A model generated the notes under the pieces. It was not told where the DNA came from, ran no database searches, and saw only the letters and a program-made list of their open reading frames with translations. Shown here piece by piece: positions 50,006-60,051 of a stretch of DNA of 64,000 nucleotides. Origin of the DNA: Amycolatopsis bartoniae (GTDB lineage Bacteria; Actinomycetota; Actinomycetes; Mycobacteriales; Pseudonocardiaceae). The stretch spans positions 1,426,001 through 1,490,000 of the forward strand of contig NZ_JACHWH010000001.1 in the NCBI RefSeq assembly GCF_014191255.1, given 5' to 3'. Every line of letters starts with the position of its first letter. The first letter of the stretch is position 1. The translations under genes were made by a program, and so were the position numbers.

Positions 50006-50041
50006 GTCGAAGTTCCTTCGTCGGCGAGGGTTCTTCAAGCC

Positions 50042-50066
50042 GTACCCCCGGCCGTGACGGCCAAAC
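50042..50066 (-). promoter_or_regulatory. SigB/SigF-type promoter
   Basis: On the minus strand GTTT (50066-50063), 15 bp, then GGGTAC (50047-50042), a full match to the stress-sigma consensus. It would drive the helical hypothetical gene starting at 50005. On the plus strand, GTTT-N15-GGGAAC in the same gap is a weaker candidate for the divergent gene. Confidence 0.65.
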
Positions 50067-50130
50067 GAAGTTTCGCCGGAATCTCGCCGGGAACCCGCCG
50101 GGCAAGAACCCCCGGCGCGATGGATTTCCC

Positions 50131-50568
50131 ATGACTCCCAGCGAACTCCAGCGCGACGTCCGGCAGCTCGCGGACCGGCTCGTCGCGGTCGTCACCGACT
50201 CCGATCATCGTGCGCTCTCCGCGCTCGTGCTCCGGCTGCTGTCCCCGCAGTCCCCGGACCGGCGGCTGTTTCCACCGCTGCTGGCGGAACTCACCGCCGA
50301 GACCGCCGAGCACATCCGCGCGCTGGCCGGCCCAGGGTGCTCCGAGGACTTCTTCACCGTCGACCTCTTCGGGGACGACGAAGCCGGTGTCGAGGTGGAC
50401 GAACTGGCGCCGCCGCTGCGCGCGACGCTGCGGGCCGTACTCGCCGAACTGCACGACGACTCCGAGAACGCCTTGGTGCAACTGGATTTCGTGGCGCAGG
50501 ACCCCAACCCGCTCGGCCGCCTCGACGCGCTGCTGCACCTCGCCACGTGGGTGAGCGAGCTGCGCTGA
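50131..50568 (+). CDS. Hypothetical acidic helical protein
   Basis: This 145-residue protein has a Leu/Ala-rich helical pattern (LQRDVRQLADRLVAVVTDSDHRAL, LPPLLAELTAETAEHIRAL) and an acidic middle. No domain is recognised. The ATG at 50131 follows the divergent stress promoter region. The gap to the divergent gene is 125 bp. It precedes the GH13 enzyme gene by 43 bp on the same strand, but a functional link is not clear. Confidence 0.65.
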   Translation: MTPSELQRDVRQLADRLVAVVTDSDHRALSALVLRLLSPQSPDRRLFPPLLAELTAETAEHIRALAGPGCSEDFFTVDLFGDDEAGVEVDELAPPLRATLRAVLAELHDDSENALVQLDFVAQDPNPLGRLDALLHLATWVSELR

Positions 50569-50611
50569 ACCCGTACTCTCGGAACCGGAACCGAACGGAA
50601 GGGGACGGTAC

Positions 50612-52171
50612 GTGAGCACCCGGTGGTGGCGCGACGCGGCCATCTACCAGATCTACATCCGGAGCCTGACCGACGGCAGCGGCGACGGGATCGGCGACCT
50701 CGCCGGGATCCGGAAACGCCTGCCGTACCTACGAGATCTCGGCGTCGACGCCGTGTGGATCACCCCGTGGTACCCCTCGCCGTTGGCGGACGGCGGGTAC
50801 GACGTGGCCGACTACCGCGACATCGACCCGCTGTTCGGCACCCTCGCCGAAGCCGAGGCGCTGATCGCCGAAGCACACGAGCTGGGGCTGCGGCTGATCG
50901 TCGACCTGGTGCCCAACCACACCTCCGTGCGGCACCGGTGGTTCCGCGCCGCGCTCGAAGCGGGGCCGGGCTCACCCGAACGGCAGCGGTACATCTTCCG
51001 CCAGGGCAAGGCTCCCGGCGTGCCGCCCAACGACTGGCGCAGCGTGTTCGGCGGCCCGGCGTGGACGCAGGTGCCCGACGGCGAGTGGTACCTGCACCTG
51101 TTCGACGCCTCGCAGCCGGACCTGAACTGGGACCTGCCGGAGGTGCGCGCGGAGTTCGAAGACGTGCTGCGGTTCTGGCTGGACCGCGGCGTGGACGGGT
51201 TTCGCATCGACGTCGCGCACGGCCTGGTCAAGCACCCCGAGCTGCCGGACCTTGGCGTGGATCACGAGAACCTGGTCGAGCCGCCGGACCGGACCAACCA
51301 CCCGCACTGGGACCGCGACGAGGTGCACGAGATCTACCGCTCGTGGCGCCGGGTCACGGAGTCCTACGGCGAGGACCGGATCTTCGTCGCGGAGGCGTGG
51401 GTGTCGCGGCCGGACCGGCTGGCGAACTACGTCCGGCCGGACGAGCTGCACACGGCGTTCAACTTCGACTTCCTGCGCTGTGCCTGGGATCCCGGTGCGC
51501 TGCGCGAGGTGATCGATTCGAGCATCGCCGCGGTGAGCGCCGTCGGTGCGCCGACCACGTGGGTACTGTCCAATCACGACGTCGTGCGGCACGTGACCCG
51601 TTATGGGGATGGGGATCTCGAACTCGGCAGGCGCCGGGCGCGGGCCGCGCTGCTGCTCATGCACGCGCTGCCGGGCAGCGTCTACCACTACCAGGGCGAG
51701 GAACTGGGGCTCGAAGAGGTGCTGGACCTGCCGGAGGAGGTGCTGCAGGACCCGACATGGGAACGGTCAGGGCACACCAGGCGTGGCCGGGACGGCCGCC
51801 GGGTTCCCTTGCCGTGGCAGGGAAACGAGCCGCCGTTCGGCTTCGGGCCGGGCGGCTCCTGGCTGCCGCAGCCGGAGCACTGGCGTGCGCTCACCGTAGC
51901 GGCGCAGGAGGCCGACGAGAACTCGATGCTGCACCTCTACCGCGAGGCGCTGCACCTGAGGCGCGACCACCCGGCGCTCGGTGACGGCGAACTGTCCTGG
52001 TTGGACTCTCCGGAGGACGTGCTGCTGTTCCGCCGCGAGCCGGGCCTGGTGTGCGCGGTGAACCTCGGCACCAGCCCGTTCCCGTTGCCGCCACACGAGC
52101 GGGTCCTGTTGTCGAGCGAACCACTGCCGAACGGCAAACTCCCGACCGACGCGGCGGTGTGGCTGGCCTAA
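50612..52171 (+). CDS. GH13 alpha-glucosidase / alpha-amylase family enzyme
   Basis: GH13 enzymes cleave or transfer alpha-glucosyl bonds. The 519-residue (beta/alpha)8 enzyme has the conserved regions: DLVPNHTS, GFRIDVAHGL (nucleophile Asp), VAEAWVSRPD (acid Glu) and LSNHDVVRHVTRYG (third Asp). This arrangement resembles oligo-1,6-glucosidase/alpha-glucosidase, acting on short oligosaccharides inside the cell, because there is no signal peptide. The start is the GTG of MSTRWWRDAAIYQIY. Its stop overlaps the end of the converging copper-binding gene by 4 bp. Confidence 0.92.
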   Translation: MSTRWWRDAAIYQIYIRSLTDGSGDGIGDLAGIRKRLPYLRDLGVDAVWITPWYPSPLADGGYDVADYRDIDPLFGTLAEAEALIAEAHELGLRLIVDLVPNHTSVRHRWFRAALEAGPGSPERQRYIFRQGKAPGVPPNDWRSVFGGPAWTQVPDGEWYLHLFDASQPDLNWDLPEVRAEFEDVLRFWLDRGVDGFRIDVAHGLVKHPELPDLGVDHENLVEPPDRTNHPHWDRDEVHEIYRSWRRVTESYGEDRIFVAEAWVSRPDRLANYVRPDELHTAFNFDFLRCAWDPGALREVIDSSIAAVSAVGAPTTWVLSNHDVVRHVTRYGDGDLELGRRRARAALLLMHALPGSVYHYQGEELGLEEVLDLPEEVLQDPTWERSGHTRRGRDGRRVPLPWQGNEPPFGFGPGGSWLPQPEHWRALTVAAQEADENSMLHLYREALHLRRDHPALGDGELSWLDSPEDVLLFRREPGLVCAVNLGTSPFPLPPHERVLLSSEPLPNGKLPTDAAVWLA

Positions 52172-52572
52172 CCCAGGTGCTGCCGCAGCTGCTGGCAGGC
52201 GTCCTCGCAGCTGCGGCACGCCTCGGCGCATTCCGCGCAGTGCCGGTGGTGCTCGGCGTGCCGCTCGCACTCCTCCGCGCACGCCCGGCACGCCTGCTCG
52301 CACACCGCGAGCAGCTGCCGCGTCACGCCGAGCGCGTCGCCGCGGCGGGACAGGATCCGCACGGTCACCTCGCACACGTCGGCGCAGTCGAGGTCGGTGC
52401 GGATGCAGTCGCGCATCGCCGCGGGGTCGGACTCCGCCAGGCACGCGTCCGCGCAGGCCGTGCACGCCTGGGCGCACGTCAGGCACTCCTGGATGGCCGC
52501 CGCGATGGCCTCGGGGTCGACGCCGCCAAGGTCGGCGGGGTGGCTTTCGAGCATCGCCAGTGCTTTCGTCAT
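52168..52572 (-). CDS. Four-helix-bundle copper-binding protein (DUF326-like), Cys-rich
   Basis: The 134-residue protein is rich in paired Cys (ECLTCAQACTACADACLAES, CEQACRACAEECERH, HCAECAEACRSCEDAC), the pattern of the DUF326/Csp-type cytosolic four-helix copper-storage family. It would bind Cu(I) inside the cell. The start is the ATG at 52572. A SigB-type promoter on the minus strand places the transcript start within 3-5 bases of the ATG, so the mRNA would be leaderless. It is divergent from the helicase gene. Confidence 0.85.
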   Translation of the reverse strand: MTKALAMLESHPADLGGVDPEAIAAAIQECLTCAQACTACADACLAESDPAAMRDCIRTDLDCADVCEVTVRILSRRGDALGVTRQLLAVCEQACRACAEECERHAEHHRHCAECAEACRSCEDACQQLRQHLG

Positions 52573-52581
52573 GCCTCGCGC

Positions 52582-52606
52582 GTACCCCCGCGGGGGTGGG
52601 AGAAAC
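52582..52606 (-). promoter_or_regulatory. SigB/SigF-type promoter of the copper-binding gene
   Basis: On the minus strand GTTT (52606-52603), 15 bp, GGGTAC (52587-52582): a full consensus match 10 bp from the ATG, giving a leaderless mRNA. Confidence 0.65.
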
Positions 52607-52643
52607 CACGTTTCCCCCGCTACCACCAGGGAATCTCCCGACG

Positions 52644-54254
52644 GTGTCCGCACGCGACGAGCTGCAAGCAGCAGCGAAGAAGAACTTCGGCTGGGACCAG
52701 CTGCTCCCCGACCAGCGCAAGGCGATGGAGCAGCTGCTCGACGGCCGTGACGTGCTCGTCGTGATGCCCACGGGCTCCGGCAAGTCCGCGATCTACCAGG
52801 TGCCCGCGCTGCTGCGCCCGGGGCCGACGCTGGTGGTGTCGCCGCTGACCGCGTTGCAACGCGACCAGGTCACGCAGATCGCCGAGAGCGACGCACCGGA
52901 GGCGGTGGCGGTGAATTCCGCCCAGCCGAACCGCGAAAGCAAGGACGCCTGGGAGTCGATCAGAGAAGGCGACGCCGAGTACCTGTTCCTCTCCCCCGAA
53001 CAGCTGGCGAAGGAAGAGGTGCTGCGGCGGCTCGACGAGATCCGGCCGAGCCTGTTCGTCGTCGACGAGGCGCACTGCGTTTCCGCGTGGGGACACGACT
53101 TCCGACCCGACTACCTGCGGCTGAGCCCGGTGATCGAGCGCCTCGGGCACCCGCCGGTGCTCGCGCTGACCGCCACCGCCGGCGGCCCGGTGCGCGAGGA
53201 CATCGTGACGCACCTGGGCATGCACGACCCGGTGCAGGTGATCACCGGCTTCGACCGGCCGAACCTCTACCTGGCCGCCCAGTGGTTCGCCACCGACGAG
53301 GAGAAGCAGCAGGCCATCCTGGACTGGGTCGCGGAGGAGCCGAAGCCCGGCCTCGTCTACACCGCCACCCGTAAGGACGCCGAGCGCTACGCCGAAGCCA
53401 TCGGCCCGTCCGCCGCCGCCTACCACGCGGGCATGAAGGCCGGTGACCGCAAGGAAGTGCACGAACGGTTCCTCGCCGACGAAGTCGAGGTGGTGGTCGC
53501 CACGTCGGCGTTCGGCATGGGCATCGACAAGCCGAACGTCCGCTTCGTCGCGCACGCCTCGATCCCGGAGTCGCTCGACTCGTACTACCAGCAGATCGGC
53601 CGCGCCGGGCGTGACGGCGAACCCGCGCGGGCGATGCTGTTCTATCGCCCCGAAGACCTTGGCTTGCAACGGTTTCTGACCGCCCGCCGGCTGGACGAGG
53701 AGGGCGTGCGCGAGGTCGCCGACGCGGTGCGCGACCACGACGGGCCGATGACGCCGCACGACGTCGACGACGAGGTGGACCAGTCCCACCGGCGCGCGAT
53801 GAACAACCTGAACCTGCTGGAACAGGCCGACGTCGTCGAGGTACGCGACGGCGAGTTCGACTACCGCGACGACGCGCCCGAGGACCCGGCGGAAGAGGTC
53901 GCCGAGGTCGCGGAGAAGCAGAAGCAACTGGACCGGACGCGGCTGGAGGTCATGCGCCAGTACGCGGAAACCCAGTCGTGCCGCCGCCAGTTCCTGCTCG
54001 GCTACTTCGGAGAGACGCTCGAAGAACCGTGCGGGCACTGCGACACGTGTGACGCGGGCACGGCCGCCGAACAGGCGCAGTTCGCCGACGCGGAGTTCCC
54101 GCCGGACTCGAAGGTCCGCCACCGTGAGTGGGGGCCGGGGCGCGTCGTTCACCGGGAAGCGGACCGCCTGACGGTGTTGTTCGACGACGGCGGTTACCGC
54201 ACGCTGTCACTCAAGGCCGTCGAGGAGGAGGACCTGCTGACGCAGGAAGGTTGA
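52644..54254 (+). CDS. RecQ-type ATP-dependent DNA helicase
   Basis: This 536-residue superfamily 2 helicase has all motifs: Walker A in MPTGSGKSAIYQ, the DEAH box VVDEAHCVSAWGHDFRPDY (with the RecQ aromatic-rich loop), ALTATA, the motif V/VI region ATSAFGMGIDKPNV and QQIGRAGRDG. A RecQ zinc-like site may be present in RRQFLLGYFGE...CGHCDTCD. A C-terminal domain (residues about 480-536) ends FDDGGYRTLSL. It would unwind structured or recombining DNA. The GTG at 52644 is the likely start; it is divergent from the copper-binding gene by 71 bp. Confidence 0.9.
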   Translation: MSARDELQAAAKKNFGWDQLLPDQRKAMEQLLDGRDVLVVMPTGSGKSAIYQVPALLRPGPTLVVSPLTALQRDQVTQIAESDAPEAVAVNSAQPNRESKDAWESIREGDAEYLFLSPEQLAKEEVLRRLDEIRPSLFVVDEAHCVSAWGHDFRPDYLRLSPVIERLGHPPVLALTATAGGPVREDIVTHLGMHDPVQVITGFDRPNLYLAAQWFATDEEKQQAILDWVAEEPKPGLVYTATRKDAERYAEAIGPSAAAYHAGMKAGDRKEVHERFLADEVEVVVATSAFGMGIDKPNVRFVAHASIPESLDSYYQQIGRAGRDGEPARAMLFYRPEDLGLQRFLTARRLDEEGVREVADAVRDHDGPMTPHDVDDEVDQSHRRAMNNLNLLEQADVVEVRDGEFDYRDDAPEDPAEEVAEVAEKQKQLDRTRLEVMRQYAETQSCRRQFLLGYFGETLEEPCGHCDTCDAGTAAEQAQFADAEFPPDSKVRHREWGPGRVVHREADRLTVLFDDGGYRTLSLKAVEEEDLLTQEG

Positions 54255-54275
54255 GCGCGCCGGCCCGGCCGTGGG

Positions 54276-55847
54276 TTAAGGCGCGTACGCCCCGAGGCCG
54301 AACAGCTCGAACAACCGCTGCCGTGTGCCGTCGCGGGCCGTGAGCACGCGGCGGGTGCGCGGGCGGCCGCCGGTGGACGGGTAGCGCAGCACCGTCTCCC
54401 CGATGCCCGCCAGCTGGTCCAGCAGTTCGCGCACGGACAGGTCGAGCCCCGCGCGGTCGGCCTCCCGCCGCATGACGTGGGTGACCGCCGTCGCGAGCAC
54501 GCTCACCAGCGAGTGCACGGCGATGCGGTGCTCGCTCCAGTCCCACCGCGGCGCGGGCGCGGCGACGAACGGACCGTTGAGCATCCGGACCGTCGAGTCG
54601 AGGTGGTAGCGCGCCCGGTACGCGGTGACGACGTCGACGACCGGCCAGTCGTGGTCGGTCACCAGCAGCTGCTTGCCGAAGAACTCCTCGTCGAGCCGGG
54701 CGCGGGCGGCCTCGTCGATGCGGTACTCCAGCCGCAGCTCACCCGGGGTACCGCCGCTGAGCCGGGCACTCAGCACGCGGTCCACCCACCGCACCCGCGT
54801 GATCCGCGCGATGTCGGTGAGCAGCTGTTCGCGCGGCCGCCGGTTGGTGCCCGCGGCCAGCGCGAGCGCCAGCCCGTCGAGTTGCCGCGTCGCGCTGCTC
54901 AGCGCCTGCGCGAACCCCCGCGCCTGCGTCGCGTGCAACCGGGCGGAGTGCGTCAGCACGACCCGCCGCCGCGTGCCGAACACCTGCGTCCGCGTGTCGA
55001 GCGCGGTGAGACCCGGGAACCGCTCCACCGGCCTGCGGCTCGAAGCGGGCCGCGCCAGCAGGTCCGGGAAGTCCGCGAGCGGGAGCGCCCCGACGAAGTG
55101 CAGTCCGGAGTCGAGGTCGAGCTGCGCGTGCTGGCCGGTGTCGAACACGACCGTCACCTCACCCGCCTGCCGCGTGCCGAGCCGGTCGACCGCCACGCCG
55201 AACGGCTCCACCCCCGGCCCGCCCCGCAGGTACACCCGCGAAACGAGCGGGATCGCGCCGTCCAGCGTCACGAGCGCGCTGAGCCCGGCGAGCGTCGCGT
55301 CGGCGGTGTCGGACTCGGCGTACATCGCGAAGTTCGGCACGTCCAGGGCCAGCGTGACGGCCTCGCGGGGAATCCTCGCTGCGACAGCGTCTTCGATACG
55401 CTCCAGCTGCTGCGGCGTGAGCCGCCGGGTCACGCGCCAGAACTCTTCGTCCCGCACCGCGTCGGCCGGCAGGCGCGGTCGCACGAAGCGGGCCGCCGCC
55501 GCGCCCTTCCACCACTCCGCGAGCGGCAGGCACGACGCGGTCGCCCGGTGCAGGACGGCCAGCACGAGGTACGTGGCGACCTGCGCCCGGCGCGGGGTCA
55601 GCACCTCCTCGATCGCCTGCCGCACCTGGAGCCGCTCCAGGGTGGACCAGACCGCAGCGACGTCACCGAACGCGAGGTGCCGCGTCGATTCGGGCATTCC
55701 GCCCCCACCGTCGAGTGCCGCGGCCACGTCCTCGGCGGAACCGAGGTAGCGCTGCGAGACGATGCGGGGCTTGCCGTCCACCCGTTCGGACTCCGCGAGG
55801 TAGTAGTAGGTCCGCCCGTTGATCCGCTTGCCCACGATCGACGCCAC
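54276..55847 (-). CDS. IS1634/IS4-type transposase-like protein, probably immobile
   Basis: This 523-residue protein has the transposase layout: an N-terminal SERVDGKPRIVSQRYLGS, a helical DNA-binding part and an RNase H-like catalytic domain. The first Asp is in ALDVPNFAMY and the second in VVFDTGQHAQLDL. The third, normally Glu in an IExxFR helix, is Asp here (YHLDSTVRMLNGP), and the usual following Lys is missing. No terminal inverted repeats or target duplications are visible around it. The frame is intact and of full length, so it may be domesticated or a recent variant. It is not next to the integrase remnant. Confidence 0.75.
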   Translation of the reverse strand: MASIVGKRINGRTYYYLAESERVDGKPRIVSQRYLGSAEDVAAALDGGGGMPESTRHLAFGDVAAVWSTLERLQVRQAIEEVLTPRRAQVATYLVLAVLHRATASCLPLAEWWKGAAAARFVRPRLPADAVRDEEFWRVTRRLTPQQLERIEDAVAARIPREAVTLALDVPNFAMYAESDTADATLAGLSALVTLDGAIPLVSRVYLRGGPGVEPFGVAVDRLGTRQAGEVTVVFDTGQHAQLDLDSGLHFVGALPLADFPDLLARPASSRRPVERFPGLTALDTRTQVFGTRRRVVLTHSARLHATQARGFAQALSSATRQLDGLALALAAGTNRRPREQLLTDIARITRVRWVDRVLSARLSGGTPGELRLEYRIDEAARARLDEEFFGKQLLVTDHDWPVVDVVTAYRARYHLDSTVRMLNGPFVAAPAPRWDWSEHRIAVHSLVSVLATAVTHVMRREADRAGLDLSVRELLDQLAGIGETVLRYPSTGGRPRTRRVLTARDGTRQRLFELFGLGAYAP

Positions 55848-55992
55848 ACTTTAGGTAATACCGCTCCGCGCGCCCGCCGGCAACGCGAGCAGCGGCACTG
55901 AGCTGCGGAAACCTCCCGCCCGCGACGGCGCCCGGAAGAGATCACCGAAGCGGTCGTGGAGTTGCTTCGCCCGGCGGATCTACGTTGGCGTC

Positions 55993-58581
55993 ATGGCTTC
56001 TCCCGAACCGCAGGACCGCCCCACCGCCTCCGCGATGCGCCGGGCCCTCGCCCGCGCGCGGGACGGCAAGACGCTCGACCTCGCCGAGACGACCGTGCTG
56101 CTGCACGCCCGGGACGAAGACCTGGCGACGCTGTCCGGGTACGCGTCGCGGGTCCGCGACGCCGGGCTCGCCGCGGTCGGCCGCGAGGGGATCATCACCT
56201 ACAGCCGCAAGGTGTTCATCCCGCTGACCCGGCTGTGCCGGGACCGGTGCGGCTACTGCACTTTCGCCACCGTCCCGGGCAAGGTGGACGCTCCGTTCCT
56301 GTCCCCGGACGAGGTGCTGAAGATCGCGCGCGATGGCGCCGCGATGGGCTGCAAGGAAGCCCTGTTCACCCTCGGCGACCGGCCGGAGGACCGCTGGAAG
56401 GCCGCCCGCGAGTGGCTCGACGCGCACGGCTACGACGACACGCTCTCGTACGTGCGGGCGATGGCGATCCTGGTGCTGGAGGAGACCGGGCTGCTGCCGC
56501 ACCTCAACCCGGGTGTCATGACGTGGCAGGACCTGCAGCGCCTCAAGCCCGTCGCGCCGTCGATGGGCATGATGCTGGAGACCACCGCGACCCGGTTGTG
56601 GAGCGAGCGCGGCGGCCCGCACTACGGCTCGCCCGACAAGGACCCGGCCGTGCGGCTGCGCGTGCTCGAAGACGCCGGGCGCAGCTCGGTCCCGTTCACC
56701 ACCGGCATCCTCATCGGGATCGGGGAGAACTACTCCGAGCGCGCGGACGCGTTGTTCGCGATCCGCAAGGCGGCGCGGACGTACGGCGGCATCCAGGAAG
56801 TCATCGTGCAGAACTTCCGCGCGAAGCCGGACACGAAGATGCGCGCCACGCCCGACGCTGACCTGCAGGAGCTGGCGGCGACGATCGCCGTGGCGCGGCT
56901 GGTGTTCGGGCCGAAGATGCGGCTGCAGGCGCCGCCGAACCTGATCGGCAGCCAGTACGAGCTGATGGTCAAGGCGGGGATCGACGACTGGGGCGGGGTG
57001 TCGCCGCTGACGCCGGACCACGTCAACCCCGAGCGCGCGTGGCCGCAGATCGACGAGCTGGCCCGGCAGACCTCCGCCGCCGGGTACGAGCTGCGGGAGC
57101 GGCTCACCATCTACCCGGAGTACGTCCTCGCCGGGGAGCCGTGGCTGGACCCGCGGGTGGCCGGGCACGTGGCGGCGCTCGCGGACCCGGAGACGGGTCT
57201 GGCGAAGGACGTCAACCCCGAGGGCAGGCCGTGGCAGGAGCCGGACGGCGGCTGGCAGCAGCAGGGCCGGACCGAGCTGCACGTCGAGGTCGACACCGTG
57301 GGCCGCACGGGCGACCGGCGCAGCGACTTCGACTCGGTGTACGGCGACTGGAACGAGCTGGCCAAGCAGGTGCCGGGCGCACCGGCACGGATGGACTCCG
57401 ATATCGCGGCAGCCTTGCGGCGCGCGGAAAAGGACCCCTCCGGACTGTCTGATGAGGACGCTCTGGCGCTGCTGCACGCGGACGGCGCGGAGCTGGACGC
57501 GCTCGCGGAGCTGGCCGACGGCCTGCGCCGGGACGCGGTCGGCGACGACGTGACGTTCGTGGTGACGCGGAACATCAACTTCACCAACGTCTGCTACACC
57601 GGCTGCCGGTTCTGCGCGTTCGCGCAGCGGCGGACGGACGCCGACGCGTACACGCTTTCGCTGTCGCAGGTCGGCGACCGCGTCGACCAGGCGTGGGAGG
57701 CCGGGGCGACGGAGATCTGCATGCAGGGCGGGATCCATCCGGACATGCCCGGCACGGCGTACTTCGACCTGGCGGCCGAGGTGAAGCGGCGGCAGCCGGA
57801 CATCCACCTGCACTCGTACAGCCCGATGGAGGTCGTCAACGGCGCGTCGCGGACCAATCTGTCCATTCGGGACTGGCTGACGCGCGCCCACGAGTCCGGT
57901 GTGGACTCCCTGCCGGGCACCGCGGCGGAGATCCTCGACGACGACGTGCGGTGGGTGCTGACGAAGGGCAAGCTGCCGACGTCGAGCTGGGTCGAGGTGA
58001 TCAGCACCGCGCACTCGCTGGGCATCCCGACGACGTCGACGATGATGTACGGCCACGTCGACACGCCGGCGCACTGGGTGGGGCACATCAAGCTGATCGC
58101 GCAACTGCAGCGCCAGTCGCTCGAACGCAACGGGCGGCGGGGGTTCACGGAGTTCGTGCTGCTGCCGTTCATCCACCAGAACGCGCCGATCTACCTCGCG
58201 GGACTCGCGCGCCCGGGCACCACGGTGCGGGAGAACCGGGCGGTGCACGCGCTGGCGCGGATCCTGCTGCACGGGCTGATCGACAACATCCAGTGCTCGT
58301 GGGTGAAGCTCGGCGAGGACACGTGCCGGGCGGTGCTGCGGGGCGGGGTGAACGACCTCGGCGGCACGCTGATGGAGGAGACCATCAGCCGTATGGCGGG
58401 CGCGAACAACGGCTCGTACAAGACGATCAGTGAGCTGGAGGCCATGGTCGAGCCGCTGGGCCGCCCACTCGTGCAGCGAACGACGTCGTACGGCCGCCCC
58501 TCGCCGGAGCGCGTCGCGGCGGCGCGCCTGAGCGACGGTGTCGCCCAGGCGGTGCGCAACCCGCTGCCGCTCCTCACCTGA
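55993..58581 (+). CDS. fbiC: 7,8-didemethyl-8-hydroxy-5-deazariboflavin (FO) synthase
   Basis: FbiC couples tyrosine and 5-amino-6-ribitylaminouracil to FO, the chromophore of coenzyme F420. The 862-residue protein is the CofG-CofH fusion found in actinobacteria. It has two radical-SAM domains with CRDRCGYC (residues about 81-88) and CYTGCRFC (about residue 540), each binding a [4Fe-4S] cluster. The linker around [13 protein letters not shown] joins the two halves. The ATG at 55993 is the normal start. It is alone on its strand; kynureninase converges from the right. Confidence 0.95.
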   Translation: MASPEPQDRPTASAMRRALARARDGKTLDLAETTVLLHARDEDLATLSGYASRVRDAGLAAVGREGIITYSRKVFIPLTRLCRDRCGYCTFATVPGKVDAPFLSPDEVLKIARDGAAMGCKEALFTLGDRPEDRWKAAREWLDAHGYDDTLSYVRAMAILVLEETGLLPHLNPGVMTWQDLQRLKPVAPSMGMMLETTATRLWSERGGPHYGSPDKDPAVRLRVLEDAGRSSVPFTTGILIGIGENYSERADALFAIRKAARTYGGIQEVIVQNFRAKPDTKMRATPDADLQELAATIAVARLVFGPKMRLQAPPNLIGSQYELMVKAGIDDWGGVSPLTPDHVNPERAWPQIDELARQTSAAGYELRERLTIYPEYVLAGEPWLDPRVAGHVAALADPETGLAKDVNPEGRPWQEPDGGWQQQGRTELHVEVDTVGRTGDRRSDFDSVYGDWNELAKQVPGAPARMDSDIAAALRRAEKDPSGLSDEDALALLHADGAELDALAELADGLRRDAVGDDVTFVVTRNINFTNVCYTGCRFCAFAQRRTDADAYTLSLSQVGDRVDQAWEAGATEICMQGGIHPDMPGTAYFDLAAEVKRRQPDIHLHSYSPMEVVNGASRTNLSIRDWLTRAHESGVDSLPGTAAEILDDDVRWVLTKGKLPTSSWVEVISTAHSLGIPTTSTMMYGHVDTPAHWVGHIKLIAQLQRQSLERNGRRGFTEFVLLPFIHQNAPIYLAGLARPGTTVRENRAVHALARILLHGLIDNIQCSWVKLGEDTCRAVLRGGVNDLGGTLMEETISRMAGANNGSYKTISELEAMVEPLGRPLVQRTTSYGRPSPERVAAARLSDGVAQAVRNPLPLLT

Positions 58582-58743
58582 GCCACCCCCGGCCGGTCAC
58601 CCTCCGTGCACGCGAACAACAGGGTCCTTCGGCCCTGGTGGACGGGACCGGCTTCGGCGAAAGTAAGGACATCAGGAATTTCTCGGTCATGCCGGTCGCA
58701 CTGACCCGGGAAAGGCCGGGGCGGCGACTCCCACACCTCCCCG

Positions 58744-59916
58744 CTACCCCGGCCATCCTGATAGCACCCGAGCAGCGCGAAGCACGTCCCCGTACCGCGT
58801 GTACAACGCGGCCAGCCCGAACCGCAGAACTTCGGGCTGCCGGAAGTCGCAGATGACGTCCTGTGCCGTCAGCATGGCCAGCGCCTCCCTGGCGCCCGGC
58901 CACCTGACGGACACCTGGTTGCCCCGGCGCGCCGGGGCCCTGGGGGTCAGCACCTCCACCCCAGGCACCAGCTCGTCCAGGCAACGCAGGAAGAACTCGC
59001 CCAGCGCGAGGGCCTTCGCCCGCACCTGGCCGACAGTCACGTCCCCCCACACGTCGAGCGCCGCGTCCAGCGCGAGCATCGACAGGATGTCGGGCGTGCC
59101 CGCACGTGCCCGGCTGATTCCGGCGCGCCCGGCGTACCCCTCGTCCATCGCGAACGGGTCCGCGTGCCCGGCCCAGCCCGTCAGCGGCTGGTCGAACGCC
59201 TCCTGCCACCGCGCCGGCACGTAGCTGAACGCGGGGGCGCCCGGGCCGCCGTTGAGGAACTTGTACGTGCAGCCGACCGCCAGGTCCACGCCGGCGGCGT
59301 CCAGCTCGACCGGCACCGCGCCGACGCTGTGGCAGAGGTCCCACACCGCGAGCGCCCCGGCCGCGTGCAGTGCTTCGGTGATGCCGGTCAGGTCGTGCAG
59401 CTCCCCCGTCCGGTAGTCGACGTGGTTGACCAGCGCGAACGCCGTCCGTTCCGACACCGCCCCCGGCATCTCGCCCGGCGCGACGCGGCGGACGACGTGC
59501 CCGGTCAGCCGGGCGGCGCTGTCCGCCACGTAACCGTCGGTGGGGAACGTCGTGCCGTCCACCAGGATCTCCTGGCGCCCGGGGTTCAGCCGCGTGGCGG
59601 CGACCAGCAGCTTGAACAGGTTGACGCTCGTGGAGTCGCCCACCACCACCTGGCCGGGCGCCGAGCCGACGAGCGGTGCGATCCGGTCGCCGATCCGCTC
59701 CGGTGCGTCCCACCAGCCTTCGTCCCAAGAACGGATCAGTCGCCGGGCCCACTGCTCGCGCACGACCTCTTCGAGCCGTCTGGCTACCGAGCGTGGCGGG
59801 GCACCCAGTGAATTCCCGTCGAGGTAAGCCACTTGCGGGTCGAGGTCGAACTCCGCCCGCTTGCTCGCCAGCGGGTCGCGAGCGTCCAGCTCGGCCGCCT
59901 CCTGCCCCAACGACAT
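58744..59916 (-). CDS. kynU: Kynureninase
   Basis: This 390-residue PLP enzyme splits kynurenine to anthranilate and alanine in tryptophan breakdown. It opens with FDLDPQVAYLDGNSLGAPP, has the substrate site DSTSVNLFKLL, DLCHSVGAVPVEL and the PLP Lys in AVGCTYKFLNGGPGAP. Its length is normal. The ATG at 59916 follows AAGGAA. The other genes of the pathway (tdo2, kynB) are not in the window. It is divergent from the acyl-CoA synthetase gene. Confidence 0.92.
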   Translation of the reverse strand: MSLGQEAAELDARDPLASKRAEFDLDPQVAYLDGNSLGAPPRSVARRLEEVVREQWARRLIRSWDEGWWDAPERIGDRIAPLVGSAPGQVVVGDSTSVNLFKLLVAATRLNPGRQEILVDGTTFPTDGYVADSAARLTGHVVRRVAPGEMPGAVSERTAFALVNHVDYRTGELHDLTGITEALHAAGALAVWDLCHSVGAVPVELDAAGVDLAVGCTYKFLNGGPGAPAFSYVPARWQEAFDQPLTGWAGHADPFAMDEGYAGRAGISRARAGTPDILSMLALDAALDVWGDVTVGQVRAKALALGEFFLRCLDELVPGVEVLTPRAPARRGNQVSVRWPGAREALAMLTAQDVICDFRQPEVLRFGLAALYTRYGDVLRAARVLSGWPG

Positions 59917-60051
59917 GCAGTTCCTTCCCGTCGGCGAAAGTTGGCCGCGATTCCGGATCCTCTGGCCGCGAATCGCTACCTTCCTGTGTCCTCGCTCACA
60001 TAGAGTGGCGGCCATTCGCCGCCATCCGTGTCGCACACCAGGAGGCCAACG

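Noticed and set aside
55942-58272. A 776-codon minus-strand frame opposite fbiC
   Set aside because: FbiC is an unmistakable two-domain radical-SAM protein; the opposite frame is an Arg/His-rich shadow.
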